From Seiridium cupressi (taxonomy: Eukaryota > Ascomycota > Sordariomycetes > Amphisphaeriales > Sporocadaceae), in contig JARVKI010000137.1 of assembly GCA_036674765.1 (NCBI GenBank), forward strand, positions 1 through 64,000: DNA of 64,000 nt. Direction: 5' to 3'. Of the stretch, positions 43,743 to 56,359 are shown in pieces. Every line of letters begins with the position of its first letter. Position 1 is the stretch's first letter. The translations under genes were made by a program, and so were the position numbers. The notes under the pieces were generated by a model, which was not told the DNA's origin, did no database searches, and saw only the letters and a list, made by a program, of their open reading frames with translations.

Positions 43743-45464
43743 CTTGTCGACGGAAAGTGAGTGTTTTCGAATGAGTGTAAGAGGAACTACCCGTGTGTGC
43801 GTGGATGGTAGTAAGGAAGATAGAACACGAGTGACCGTCTGATGTTCTTATATTTTCCACAGCTGAATTAGAGGATATCCATGGTGAATACTGTTGACCA
43901 GGATGAGTTCACTGAGGTTGCACATGGCGATGTATAGTCGTCCACTATAAAGGGCCGCTCAATATCCCTGTTAGGCAGGAGAAGGGGTGTGGACGCGTGG
44001 TCATTGCCACTAGCAGTGCGACCTTCAATACCGATGGCCAGGGGCGATGCCGCAGCTAGCTTCCGGAACTGGAGAGCTCTGTTGGAAGAGGCTCTATCGT
44101 CATCTGGCGTCACTTGGAAGGCAGTTGCATTTCCAGCAATTGGAAGACATTAAGGTTTCCATCAGCCTTGTTCCTCTGTTGCAACTGCGACCCTCCGCAA
44201 CGTGCTCACATGTAAGGCGTTGCTAGCTGGGCCGAGCCCATGTAACGTGCAGGGTTGAGGCCGAGAGCTGAGGCGCTTTACTGTTCTCCACGTCACTCTA
44301 TCCCAGGATGTCGGACTTGTAGGACCGCGATGAAGCCAGATATATGGCCCACTTGGTGAGGTGGGAGCGGCTTCAACTGCCAGCCGTGGATCGCAGTGGA
44401 ACATAGTCGGACCACGATCATAGGCAGCCTCCCTTCCCGCGGGGGTTGCAACAGCCGTTGGCCAGACCAGGATGAGCTCAGACGATATTAAGTCATGCCG
44501 GCAGCTATATCAAGTTTGCATGTCTAGTGCTGCAAGGGTGCGAGATAGAGTTGTAGTCAAGGTTAATTGCTAAATTTGCAAAGTGTCCGGCTATCAAGGG
44601 TTTCATGTAGACAAAGGATCTATTTACATCCAATAAAACGGGCTTGAAAACAATTTCAGCACTCGGACTATAACCAAAGCCGGCCCAGGTGGAGAGAAGA
44701 CTCAAACAGCGATATGGAATGGGCGTTGCCCAAGTGTACCAAGATCTCATTAGAGCCTCTAGAGGAACAAGGGTGTCTCTGACGTGCTCTGACAGCAGCA
44801 AGCGAGCTGGAGCCGAGCGGTTGTGCACATGTTATAGCAGGGCAGCTGGGACACTATAGACTAATGTAGGTGGACCGGAGTATGCAATCTACGTCTGGGC
44901 GGGCCATGAGGCTGAACAGGAAGGAGGGCCAGGAGCACGGGCCATGGTTCATCATGCAGCTAGAACCACGGGCGGGGTCAGGCGCGTAGGTAGCACGCGC
45001 CTTCCCAATTGGCAACTGCTCTGAGGCTAACGTCGCGTCACAGTTGGCTGAAAGACACAAATCTCATCCCACTCGCCCTTGGATCGCATCACCTTCACCA
45101 ACGCATTGCGCCGTCGACTCCATTGCCTCACGCCTCTTCCGCCGACCCAGCACACCCCGCCGATTTATCCAAGGCCAGAAGTCAGCTTGACTCTGCGCGC
45201 CTGATTGGCCCGTGAGGTCACCCGAGGGCAGGTACCGGACGCAGAGTTCATCTGGCACACCCACGCTGCCCTGAATCATCTGTCGCCGTTGTCTAGAACG
45301 CTCGCTACCCAGGCCCACTCTCTATCCAGCGGCCCATTACAAGAGCGTCGGGATCACACGTGGGGTTGTTGGGGGATATTATCGATCTACATTCGAAACA
45401 GGGACAATTCCAAGCAGTCATATACTATTCGCCCGCACCTGCCTCCCGCCCGGAAGACGTCACC
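43743..45464. other. Divergent intergenic region
   Basis: Between the proline-rich gene (minus) and PDS5 (plus). No protein gene recognised; short minus frames at 43868-45060 have no motif. Confidence 0.6.
43847..43856 (-). promoter_or_regulatory. TATA-like element
   Basis: AAATATAAG on the minus strand about 105 nt upstream of the proline-rich gene ATG. A suitable distance for a TATA box with a short leader; motif-only inference. Confidence 0.4.
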
Positions 45465-48400
45465 ATGGCCCGAACAAGGGATGAACCAGCCGAGGAAGAG
45501 GAACAGGACATGGAGGAGGAGCTTGTCGCCTTGCAGTTCGACGAGCCTCTGTCATGGCGGGCCGGCAAGCCAATCCCCACAGGCACGCTCCTAAGCAGGC
45601 TAGAGAAGCTGTCCAAGGAGCTTGTGGACATGGATCAGGATACTGTCGACAAGGAGTCGTTGACCAAGGTTGCAAAGGAGCTGGCATCACACAACCTGCT
45701 GGCCCATAAGGAAGGAGGTGTGAAGGCATACACCGCTTCCTGCCTGGTGGACATTCTGAAGCTATGCGCTCCAGACGCGCCTTTCACACCGTCACAACTC
45801 AAGGTTAGTCGATCAACAAACCTGAATCTGGTGAGCATCATGTGTTAATGGTCTATTCTAGGAGATATTCAGTCTTTTTGTCAAGACTATTCTTCCTGCT
45901 CTCTGGGATCCCACAAACACCTACAACACACAACACAAATATGTCCTCACTTCATTGGCGGAGGTCAAAAGCATTCTTCTCATCAACGAGCTTTCCAATG
46001 CTGAAGATTTACTTCTGCATTTGTTCTCCTCGTTCTTCGATGGCATATCCGGATCCTCCAAGTCCAATTCGGTCGAACAGGTTGCCAAGGATGTTGAATT
46101 CCACATGACGGATATTCTTGTCGTTCTGCTCGAGGAGGGCCCTACCTTGCCACCTTCTGTTTTAGACGTCATCATGGCACAGTTCCTCCGAGCCGCACCC
46201 CCTGGGGGATCCCGGACCCGACCCGATGTGAATGGCAGCCAAACAACCCTTCTGCCCAAGGAAGAGCCCGAGGCCTACGTGATGGCCAAGACTGTCTGCA
46301 ATCACTGCCCCGAAAAGATGGCACGTTATGTAAGCCAATACTTCAGCGATGTGATCATGGATATATCCGGCAAGAGCGGCCAAGCGAATGGCCAGCGGGA
46401 TGATAATGATTCTGACGATGACGACGCCCCCGCCGGACCTTCCGAATCGGACTTCAAAGAATTGAGGAAAGCACACCAACTCCTCCGCGAGCTATGGCGA
46501 GCTGCGCCGACGGTACTACAGAACGTCGTCCCGCAAGTGGATGCCGAGCTCTCCGCCGACAACGTCCAATTGCGTCTCTTGGCGACCGAGACCCTAGGTG
46601 ACATGATCTCCGGCATCGGTGCCGCAGGACCGCCGCCACCTCCCGTGCTCGACCCTGCCGCATACACCCCGGTCAGGCTCGGCGACGATGCTTCAGATCA
46701 AACAGATTCCGATAGCATTCTCACTACCCCGATTTCCCCCCTTTCGTTCGCACAAACGCACACCCAGGCTTTTCAGAACTTCGTCAGCAGAAAGAACGAC
46801 AAGTCTCCTTTAATTCGTGCAGCATGGACGACCGCCGTCGGATACATCGTCTCCACATCTGCTGGTGGCATTGGGTTGAGTCGCGAGGATGAACAGACCT
46901 TTATTGATGGTCTCAAAGATAGACTCAACGATCCCGACGAGAAGGTCAGACTAGCTGCTGTCAAGGCTATTGAGGTTTTCCGCTTCCGTGATATTGTCAC
47001 CAAGCTGGCTCTAGATGGCGGCGTCGACAAACATGGCACAATTCTCTCTATTCTATCCGATCGCTGCCGAGACCGACGTGCTCCAATTCGGGTTGAAGCT
47101 ATGGCTCTGCTAGCCAAGCTTTGGGCAGTTGCAAGCGGCGAATTAATGACTGGCAATGACGCTGTAGTATCTGCCTTGGGTGCGATCCCATCTTATATTT
47201 TCAACGCCTTCTATGCCAACGATCTCGAACTGAACATCCTGCTCGAGAGGGTCACTTTCGAATGCTTAGTTCCCTTGTCGTACCCTCCACCTAAGCCAAA
47301 GTCGTCCAATGGACAATCTCAATCCCAAGCTAATGGCGATGCGGTGTACGACCCAGATCGTATACGAGCTGAGCGTATACTGCTTCTCGTGAAAAGTCTT
47401 GACGAGAAAGCCGGGAGGGCGTTCTTCGCTCTTCAAAAGCAGCAGCCACAGTTCGCGAAAGTTCTCCAAACTTTCGTCAAGCAATGTGAAGCCTTCAACG
47501 GCGGCGTCCCAGAAACAAACGGGCCTGTTGTCAAGCAAAATCTGAAAAAGATCATACAATACTTGACCACATATTTTCCAGATGCTGGGAAGGTTGAAGT
47601 CGATCTTCATAACTTCGCTGCCCTCAACGATCGACGATGCTACAGTCTAATCCGGTTCATTACTGGCCACGAAAGCGATTTCAAGACCATGTATCGAGGA
47701 TTGAAGGAGTTCAATAAGCGTATCCAAGGAACGCCTAAACCCCAAATACTGGATACAATGCTTCCCTTGCTCTACCGATCTGCATATATCATCATAAACA
47801 AGAGCCACCTGGCTACTTTTATCGACTGTTCAAAGAATGATAAGGACGGTTTCGGTGCAGCTGCACAGCAGATCACATCAGAAGCCTCCAAGTCAAGTGG
47901 TGCTCTCTTCAAAGCTCATATCGGGCAACTATGCAAGGACTTGATAGAAGCAGCCCCAGTATCTGGGAAAGGAAACGAGATCGGAATGGTTGAAACGCTA
48001 AAGGCTTGTTCATCCTACTCGAGAAAATACCCAGAAGAAGTACCGCGAGAGAAGAAGTTCACCCAGGCGCTCATCAGCTATGCACTTTACGGCACACCAG
48101 CGAAAGCCGCCAAGTACGCCGTCAACATCATGATGGCACGAAGAGATGACAAGAGCCTGATATCTGCAACGGAGCTCCTGCAGAAAGTAACCAAAGACTG
48201 GGGCTATGACTCACCACACTTCCTCAGCAAGATCGCTGCTGTAAGCCAGCTCGAACTCTTGGCTGCCAGTGTGGCTGCTGATGCCAATGATAAAATCATT
48301 GACATGGCGCTCAAGGAGGTTCTTCAAAAAGTGCGAACCGAGGCTAACGATTCTGACCCGGAATGGGTCGAAGACGTAGACCTTGAAGAGGAATGTCTCA

Positions 48401-50115
48401 TCAAATGCTGGTCGTTGAAACTCCTTGTCAACCGACTTCGCGGGACTAAGGATCTTGACGAAATCAAAGACGTCACTCCCACAGTGTTCAAGCTCCTCCG
48501 GACACTGATCAAGGATCAGGGAGAGCTTTGCAAGACCCAAGATACCCCAAGACATCACAAAGCCCGCCTACGACTCCTGGCAGGTCAGCTTTTGCTGAAA
48601 ATGTGCACCGAGAAGCGTTTCGAGGAGCTCTTCTCTCACACAGACTTCAACCGACTGGCATTGCTGACACAAGATTCTAGCGCCCATGTTCGTCGTGGCT
48701 TTATTGAAAAGCTGCAGAAGTACCTGGTGAACAGGAGATTACCAGCGAGGTTCTACACTATCATCTTCCTGACAGCGTTCGAGCCCGTGACAGACTTCCG
48801 ACAACAGATCGAGACTTGGATTCGGTCACGAGCACGGTACTTCCGCGAAAACTCCAAAGACAATGTTAACGTAATGGAAGCGGTCTTCGGGCGTTTGATC
48901 TCACTACTCGCACACCACCCTGATTTCACTGCTGAGGCAGACGATCTGCTGGACACATCCCGGTACATTATCTACTATGTCAGCAACGTTGCCACGGAGC
49001 AGAACTATGGCCTCATTTTCAAATACGCCGAACGGGTCAAGCAAACGCGTGATGGCATCACACCAGACAACAGCGAACACTTGTATGTTCTCTGTGACCT
49101 GGCTCAGGCTGTCCTCAGGAAATGGCAAGAACGTAAAGGTTGGAGTTTCCAGGCCTACGCCGGGAAAACCGGGTTACCCAAGGGCCTATATACAGCTCTG
49201 CCCAATCATGATGCTGCACAGAAAATTGCAGAGAAGCAATACCTCCCCGAGGGTATCGAGGATCGTCTTGATGACTTGCTCAGAACGATGGACAAGAAAA
49301 AGGTGAGCCAAAGAAGCTCCTGGACACATTACAGACTAGTTACACGTATTGACATTATCTGCCCACAGAAGCGCAGAAGTACAGACGACCGTGGCGACGG
49401 CCACCCAGCTCAAAAAAGGGCCAGAACCGCTCAACCAAGGACAGCTACAGCCAAAAGTGATCGGTCTGCTGGTGGCAAGAGACCTGCCGTGAAAATCAAG
49501 ACACCCAAGTCTCGTAAGCCGACTAGGTCTTCCCCAGTACCCGAGTCATCCGACCGACGGCGAAGCGGACGATCTAAGAAAGACTCTTCTTACCTCGAAC
49601 GTGATTCCTCGGATGACGATGAAGACATGCTCAAAGGCGTTGCTAAATGGGAATACTACGATAAGCAAGGGAGGAAGGTTAATGATCAGGATGACGATGG
49701 TAGTGATGACAAATCCGAACTCTCTGAGGTTGCGGAAGAAGCCGAACCGATGGATGAAGATGAACCCGAGGTCGAGGCTGAGGGTACTGCTGAAGAAAGT
49801 GGCTTGAGCGAAGCACCAGAAGAGCAGCCAGCCGATGAGGAAGCAGAGGCAGATGAGGAGCCAGAGGAGGAAGAGGAGCCAGAGGAAGAAGCACCGCCTC
49901 CAAGGTCCAGTGGTCGTAGGGGACGAAGCGTTGCCGCAGACGCACCTGCGAAGAATAAAACGGCGCCGAAAGCCGCCGCCAGCGCAACTTCTTCCAAGTC
50001 CAGTGCATCAAAGAACAAAGCTGCGACCGCCAAATCAAAAGCGAAACCAGCTCCAACTGGCCGATCAACCCGCGGCAGGAGAGCGGCTGCTGATGCTAGT
50101 GATGGTTCGGACTAG
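45465..50115 (+). CDS. PDS5: Sister-chromatid cohesion protein Pds5/BimD
   Basis: Cohesin regulator, a HEAT-repeat scaffold that binds the cohesin ring with Wapl or Eco1 and keeps sister chromatids joined. I join 45465-45803, 45862-49302 and 49369-50115 (1508 residues); ATG 45465 sits in CACCATGG. The N-terminal LSRLEKLSKELVDMDQD, then CLVDILKLCAPDAPFT and FSLFVKTILPALWDP are typical Pds5 elements, followed by about 1000 residues of helical repeats. The C-terminal 270 residues are disordered: a basic part (KRRSTDDRG, KIKTPKSRKP, GRSKKDSS), a long Glu/Asp block, then SSGRRGRS and GRSTRGRR, which resemble AT-hook-like basic patches. Intron 2 is 66 nt, divisible by three and stop-free, so an unspliced isoform would add 22 residues. 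Intron signals (GTGAGC, TTGACAT, CACAG) favour splicing. Confidence 0.93.
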
Positions 50116-50781
50116 ATAGGACCTACTGCTAAAGACCAACCTAGCAAATGATTACGCGGCGAAGACATGCGTAAGTGAGGAGGATCGATTTGAAAGTAGT
50201 GGTGCTTTGACTCGAAATCAATAGGCGGCGTGCGAGTGGAAACCCCCCCCCTTGCCTTCCCAGCGACAGGCGGAGGCTGACCATGGACATGGATGATTTG
50301 GATCTTTGGACGAGGCGATATTGGTGAACTGAAAAAGATTGATGTTAAAGTGTGAAAATAGTGTATGACTTATATCGTTATACCCATGTTTATACCTAAT
50401 GAAGAGTTACATGATCCTGGATGCTAGTTGAACGCGAATGTTGCCGCCGAGTTTCAAGCATGGCAAATGATGTTGGTGAGAAGCACAATTTATACTTATC
50501 GTAACAATATTAGCACAGCGAATGAGCGTAGACTTTCAAACGTGTGACTGAAACACGAGCGGCCATCAGCGTCGGCAAAATACATTTATTAGTGCTGTGA
50601 TCGAGTACTATGCACAGAAAAACCAGAATCATGATGGCTACGAGTTTCCCTCGTCTTGATTCAAGTGCAACTAACTGCAAAGACCCAAACTGGATATCAT
50701 CCTGGTTCTCCCTTTTCCCCAACACCAGTACGCCTGCCTAAGAAGCCCTTTACGCCATGACCAACCCATAAAGCAAACCTA
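50116..50781. other. Intergenic, convergent 3' regions
   Basis: Between the ends of PDS5 and the guanylyltransferase gene. A run of nine C lies at 50244-50252. No gene seen. Confidence 0.6.
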
Positions 50782-52002
50782 TCATCTCCTCTGTTTCACC
50801 TCGGCCTCCCTGCGCTTCCAGTTTGTTCTGATCTCGGGGGCCGTCTCGATCAGCTCCTCCTGCGTGACTCGGCTCTCGATCGACTCCAGGACGCTGTTGA
50901 CTACGCTGACGTGATTGCCGTTGTGCTTGTCGTCGCGGAATCGGTAAAACCGCCAGCGCCTCTGCTCGTCCATGTACGCCTCGACAATGCGCTCATCGAG
51001 CGGCTCGTTCAGGGCCTTGAGCTCCTCCCACTCGTCCTCGGCCATCCAGAGCGAGTCAAATGGTCTGTAGTCGTCCTTACCACCATGGAAAACCAACAGC
51101 TCGACTCTCGGCACGCCGTCGTAGTCAACGTACGGCTCCGTGGAGCCCTCGGCTAGATCTTGCTCATCCGGCTGCACCGTGTTGAAGTGGAACTTCCAGC
51201 GGAAGTCCACCGTGTTCTCCTCGGCCGGCTTCCACTTCAGGATGTGCGGGTCGGTGCCGTACTTGTACTCGGTGCTCAGGCACGTGAAGATGAGGCCGTC
51301 GTTGCCGTGCCGCAGACTCGGGATCACCTTGCGGAACATCATCTCGGTGCCGTAGGCCAACTGGTGGTCCTTCATGCCCAGGATGAACGGCTGGAAGGCC
51401 CTCTCCTGGGGGTACTTCTCGAACAGCTTCTTGTAGGGCTGGAAGACCTCGCTGTGGAAGTAGCCGAACCTCTTCTGGAGGCCGCGGCTCATGAGCGCCT
51501 GGCCGTGCAGCACCAGACAGTCGAAGACCAGGTAGATGGGCTCCTGGGTGCCGTCGGGCAGCGTGTCGACGACCAGCTCGCCGTCGAGGATCGTGTCGCG
51601 GTGGAACGTCTCGTCACCCTGCGCCGTCGGAAAGTGGGCGTTCTTGACCCACCAGTAGTCGTTCTTGCGGTCGATGAGGTAGTGCAGCTCGTGGCCACTG
51701 CCGTCGTCGGTCAGGTAGAGCAGGTAGCGGATGCCGTCGGACTTCTCGCAAACGTAGTAGCTGGGATAGGGTCAGTTGGCCTGGCTCACTGAACTAGGTT
51801 GTTTGAGACAAGGTACACACTCATCCTTGCGGAGCTCCTCGAGATGCTTCCGAGAAAAAGATACCGGTTGCGCGCCAGGAAAGTTAGTGCTGTCGCGGCC
51901 CAGCAGCTTTGCGACCTCGCGCTGCATGCTGTGGAGGAGATCGCCCTCGGCCTTGATGCCGGGGCGATCCATGGACTGGATACGGGATGGCTCGTCATCC
52001 AT
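50782..52002 (-). CDS. CEG1: mRNA guanylyltransferase (capping enzyme alpha)
   Basis: Transfers GMP from GTP to the diphosphate 5' end of nascent RNA polymerase II transcripts, in the nucleus, working with a separate RNA triphosphatase. Exons 52002-51821 and 51760-50782 give 386 residues. Phase requires the donor GTGTGT at 51820, producing KDDYYVCEKSDGIRYLLYL. Nucleotidyltransferase motifs are complete: I EKSDGIR (GMP-linked Lys67), III DRKNDYWW, IIIa DGELVVD, IV DGLIFT, V ILKWKP, and the OB-fold motif RFRDDKHNGN. The length is near the lower end for fungal enzymes. Start 52002 (MDDEPSRIQSMDRPG) was chosen over an upstream ATG at 52074, since family proteins start shortly before the LL.R...FPGAQPVSF helix. 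The atypical donor could be weakly spliced. Confidence 0.94.
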
Positions 52003-52897
52003 GGCAGCGTCGCTGGGGGTGCTTTTGGGGTGAAAAGAAGGAGTGTTCCGACGGCTAGTGAGACATGAGAGCAAGTCGATATAAATGGTCGCGCTTTCTC
52101 CGAATAGTCGCAGGCGCGCGCATTAGGAATTTAGATCCTAAACGAGTCGAGCGGGTCTTATCAGCTTATCGCAGCTGCTATCATTGTATGTACTGTAGCG
52201 GGGCAACACCATTGGCAGGACTGCGGGTTTACATAGACGCAGTATTCCGGAATATGTTGTATAGACATACGGGAAGGAATTTGTAGGCTTTAGACGAGAC
52301 GACTGTTTAAGGTTGAAGTTTCGTAATCACGTTTGAAAAGAAAGTAATGTGCAAAAATCTCGAGCGGGTGGGCCATAGTTGTGAAATTGAAAAGCTGTAT
52401 TGCTTCTGTAACTACTGCCGCTAATCATTCAGGAAGTCTACCAAGAAAACTTTTTTTCCTTCGAAAAAAATTGCCTTTACCATAGCAAATAATCTGTTCG
52501 GCAGTGATAGGGAGAAAACCTAGGATAATTGATTTACTGTTTTCTATGTGCTTCATGATCAAGCTGTTGTGAAGCTTGGACTTGGAATCCTGGCTGCTTT
52601 TACTTGTCTGTCTTCGCCGTAAGTTGTGAGCGCCGGGGGGAATCGCGCTTGGGACTTATTAGTAAACCAAGCAGGAACTGACACCCGCATCATCTTGCTT
52701 TTTGCTTATAACTGACCAGTGCCAAAGTTGAAATCACATCCAGCTACGACCCTTTGCCCATGATTCATCTAAGCGCAAATCGCAACGCCTGTAGCTTCGC
52801 TCTAGACTAGTCCTAACCCTCTGGTTAGCTAGCTGGCGACAAGAGAGAAATCAAATCCGAACCCAACGCCATCTCCCGTTTTGCCCTCTACCATAGT
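52003..52897. other. Intergenic
   Basis: Promoter of the guanylyltransferase gene and 3' region of the eL43 gene. AT-rich near 52440-52500. No gene seen. Confidence 0.6.
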
Positions 52898-53328
52898 CTA
52901 GATGTCACTAATTTCTCGCAATCTTCGTAGAGTTGATCGGCTGGCCAGCGCAGCCGGGGAACTATCTTCAGGTCAGCAGAGTCTATACGGGTCGGTCCTG
53001 ACAAGCTGATACATACGACATGGTGTAGGCTGCACCTGAAATAGTCTTGGAGCAACCTCGGCAGTTCCAAATACCAACAGCAGAACGACGCACTGCGGTC
53101 TTGCCACAGAACGGGCTTCGAATGATTAGCCTTTGATGTGCCAGTTCTGTGGAAGACTTACCATCCGTAGCGGGCGTGCTGTGTGATCTCAAAGCGCTTG
53201 GTCTGCTTGCGCAGGGAGGCGCCGTATCTCGTGCCGTACTTGCCAACAATACCGACCTCTGCGAAGCCAGTGTTAGCTCACGATGTGGTAGTCGGTGAGT
53301 GTGGCCTACTAGTTGTGTGCTTTGCCAT
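52898..53328 (-). CDS. RPL43: 60S ribosomal protein eL43 (L37a)
   Basis: Zinc-binding protein of the large ribosomal subunit. Four exons: 53328-53310, 53258-53162, 53115-53017 and 52961-52898, giving exactly 92 residues, the standard length. The first coding exon is 19 nt (MAKHTT plus one base). The core [18 protein letters not shown], the zinc ribbon CPFC...CRGC (Cys39, 42, 57, 60), the [11 protein letters not shown] segment and the C-terminal [13 protein letters not shown] are all present. The third intron must end at the ATAG just before TTCCCC to give the correct tail. Introns are 51, 46 and 55 nt. Three introns in a 92-codon gene fits fungal ribosomal-protein genes. MAKHTTKV departs slightly from the usual KRTKKV at residues 3-7. 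Confidence 0.95.
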
Positions 53329-54375
53329 TTTGAATATGACCAAAAATATCGTTTGCGCGGTTGTGGTCGAGACGTGGAAATTTCAGAGTGTCGAGTTTCT
53401 AAAATGGCAGAGGCCTGTGAATTAGCTTAACGCCGATCAATCTTGCCAAGTGTGTTTGCGGGTTGATGGAGGTTCCACCACGCGGAGCAACGTCGGGGGG
53501 AAACAAGTAGAAGGATACTGAATTCCATCATTTCTGTAATTAATGGGCCTGTGCAATAGCGTTACTCGATGAACAATGGGGACCGCAAAGCGCCTGTATG
53601 TCCCATGAGGGGTCCGGCTCATGACAACGCCAAATCATGAAGACAGCGGACATGCATAGCAATCCCGGCTTGATAGAGGTTATAGACTAGGCTGGATTGC
53701 GCCTCGAACCCGATTGGCGCCGTGACGCTAGCCAATAAAGCTATAATATCCTAACTAACACAAGTAATAGAGCATTCTTCAATCTCCTAGGCGCACAAGA
53801 TTGGAGTTCTAATAGAAGGCACCAATGCCATCTTACCACAACCGAGTCCAATCGTTATGACCAGTTTCATCAACAATGGAGCCAGTGCATGTGCCAGGTG
53901 CCAAAGACATCATACGATCCATCAAAGCCAGGCGCTCACATCAACCTCCACTGCTCTCAAGAAGACTTGCGAGAGCCTCGGAGCTGGTAAGTAGCCTTAA
54001 GGTTAGGCTGTATAACATTTCAGATACCTGGCTGCTACTGGACTGAGTAAGTGGCCGCTGAGGCATTTCTGGAAAGGAAAATCTACACAATGTTTGCAGT
54101 TATAAAACAAGCTGCTATTCTACGAGGACTGGTCTCGGTAGTATTTCTTACACAATTTGTCAAGGCCAATTTATATATACATGGCTGATTTTAAATTTAT
54201 AGAGATGACCTCACTAGCAAAGTACGAGAAAACCGGGCTCAAACACTATTCTCGAGCACAAGAGGAGAAAAGAAAAGGCTATGTTTCTGCGGAATCTGCC
54301 ACATGTATTACTTTCCAAATTATTCTAGTCTCATGCCAGATCTTTTTGCTGCATCTTACAGACAGTTTCTATATA
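53329..54375. other. Intergenic
   Basis: Ribosomal-protein promoter side (53329-53450), then about 900 nt without recognised features, ending at the 3' region of the phosphatase gene. AT-rich near 54160-54220. Confidence 0.6.
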
Positions 54376-56359
54376 TTACAGGCCGTGTGTATCCCTCTTC
54401 GCATTGCAGCTAGTCTTCTTCAGCAGCGTCAGCTCATCCCCTATAGTGCCACCATCACCTCTCACAAACTGCCACTTGAGTTCATTCTTGTTGACGACAC
54501 TGAGCTTGCTGAAGCCGTAATGCTTGTCGTCCAGGACGGCCGTGATGTTGGCAGGGCTTTCGCCATCGTCCAGCGTGCTGTGGCTTTCGATGTTCCCGGC
54601 CATACCGTTGATGATATGTGTCATGGAGACGCCTGGGTTGGTGTAGTACGTATTGTTCTTTCCAGTGGCCACGCTGGCATAGTCTATAGTGCCGTTCGCG
54701 CCCATCGGCCAGAGGCGCTCGTACCAGTGGATGTGGCTAGTATCAACGTCAGTTTTTTTCGCGTCTTTCGTCAATGTTCGGTGGAGCGACTTACCCAGAC
54801 AGATACAGATCGACTCCGCGCTGTAGCATGAGACCTTCGAAAGCGTTGCGCATGTTCCCTTGGTATGAGGATGTCTCGGTGCTGTACATGGGGCGATGGC
54901 TCATGACAATAAGCCAGGGAGTCTTGGAGCGGTCCACGCTTTCGAGGTCTTTCTGAAACCATTGGTACTGTTCATAGTTCTCTTTGGTCTTCCAGCTGCC
55001 ATCGATGGAACCGAACGGGCCACTATCCGTAATGTACGTCTCGTTCTCCAGCGGATGCGACTCGTCGCCGGATAGATCACGCACGAACGGCGACTCGGGG
55101 CTGTATGGGTAGTCTGTTTCGCCGTCGATGGAGATAAAGTGGGCTAGGCCGTAGTCGAAAGAATACCAGAAATTTCCGACGCCTCCGGTCTCTGCACCAG
55201 GCATACGGAATCGGTGCTGGTAAGCCGTGTAGTTCCTCTGCGTTGGCGGGCAGCTGTAGTAAGTCAAAGTACTCTCGGGAGCCGTCGAGTTGGGCTTGTC
55301 TTGGTCAAGATAGGCAGACAATTCGTTGTTAGGACCATCAAACTCGGCGCAAGCTGCCTCGTGGTTTCCCGGCAGCACCATGTAGGGAATCGTGGTGGTC
55401 AGGTTGTTCATCCACTGCTGCCACAAATCCCAGTTCGACTCGTAGAGGACGTTCATATCACCACCCTGCGGACCGCCTTGATTGGCGATTTCACCCTCGG
55501 GCAGAGGAACTAGGTATTCGGCGGGGATGGGGTCTCCGCCCGGGAGCTCAGTGGAGGTGCCGTTGTAACAGACAGGCCAGTCGTCCTCGCAAGGCAGAAT
55601 GCCCGAGTACCAGTCGTCAGCATAGCTGATGTCGCCGCCATGCCAAGCAAATGCGATTCCATCATTGCCGGAAGCTGCTTTCATGAGCTGCTGGTGGGTT
55701 CCGCCTGCGTTTGTATAGCCCATATCGTTCAGCACGGCTATACTGAAAGGTTTTGAGTCGCCAGCTGCGCGACCAGTAGTGAAGCTGAGGACATCCGAAG
55801 CAGTGGTGCCATTGGCAGCCAGTATCTTGTAGTGATAAGTTGTGTCTGGCAGCAAGCCTCCGATCTGAACCTCGTGGAAGAACTGACTACACTGGGTGAC
55901 CACGACTTCCGAGCATGGGGGAGTACGGTCATAGCTAAAATGCCGTCAATTGGGGTAACTACGGGCGGCTTAGCTCAGGGCGGCTTACGTATGAGACTTT
56001 CCAGTCGCCGTGTTGTTGAGGTGACCCGTTGCAGGGCCCCAGACGACAGCGGGCGCCTCTCCAAGTCCGAATGGCGTTTGGTAGTGGATGTTCACTCCAT
56101 CTGGAATGTAGGCCAATGCCACCACGTTGATGTTGTTGGTGGGGTTCGCAGATGCAGGCTTCACGGCAGGCGCTTCGACGAGCCGAGGGAATCCCCTGCT
56201 GTTGCCGTTGACAGACGGATCGACCCAATCGCCGACGGGCACAGCTGGACCAACGTACGGGTATGTCTCATCGACGTCGCGCACCTCGTGCTGCAGCCTG
56301 GGCGCAGCTTGGGCGAGACTTGCGAGGCTGGCTGCGGCGAGAGTGGCGGCTGACTTCAT
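54376..56359 (-). CDS. Secreted purple acid phosphatase
   Basis: Metallophosphoesterase that releases phosphate from organic esters outside the cell or in the wall. Exons 56359-55989, 55934-54795 and 54736-54376 give 623 residues. ATG 56359 is chosen because it starts a clean signal peptide (MKSAATLAAASLASLAQA). An N-terminal fibronectin-III-like domain (about 85-190) precedes the catalytic domain. The five metal motifs are present: Asp194 (LNDMG), GDISY (Asp225, Tyr228), GNHE (Asn314, His315), MSHRP, and GHIH near residue 504, split by intron 2. Many N-glycosylation sites. Fungal PAPs are typically induced by phosphate starvation; I did not identify PHO-type sites with confidence. Confidence 0.95.

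Noticed and set aside
51160..51792. 210-codon plus-strand frame
   Set aside because: Lies antisense to the well-supported guanylyltransferase exon; Val/Glu/Leu-rich shadow of its codon bias.
54157..54831. 224-codon plus-strand frame
   Set aside because: Antisense to the purple acid phosphatase 3' end; no independent motif.
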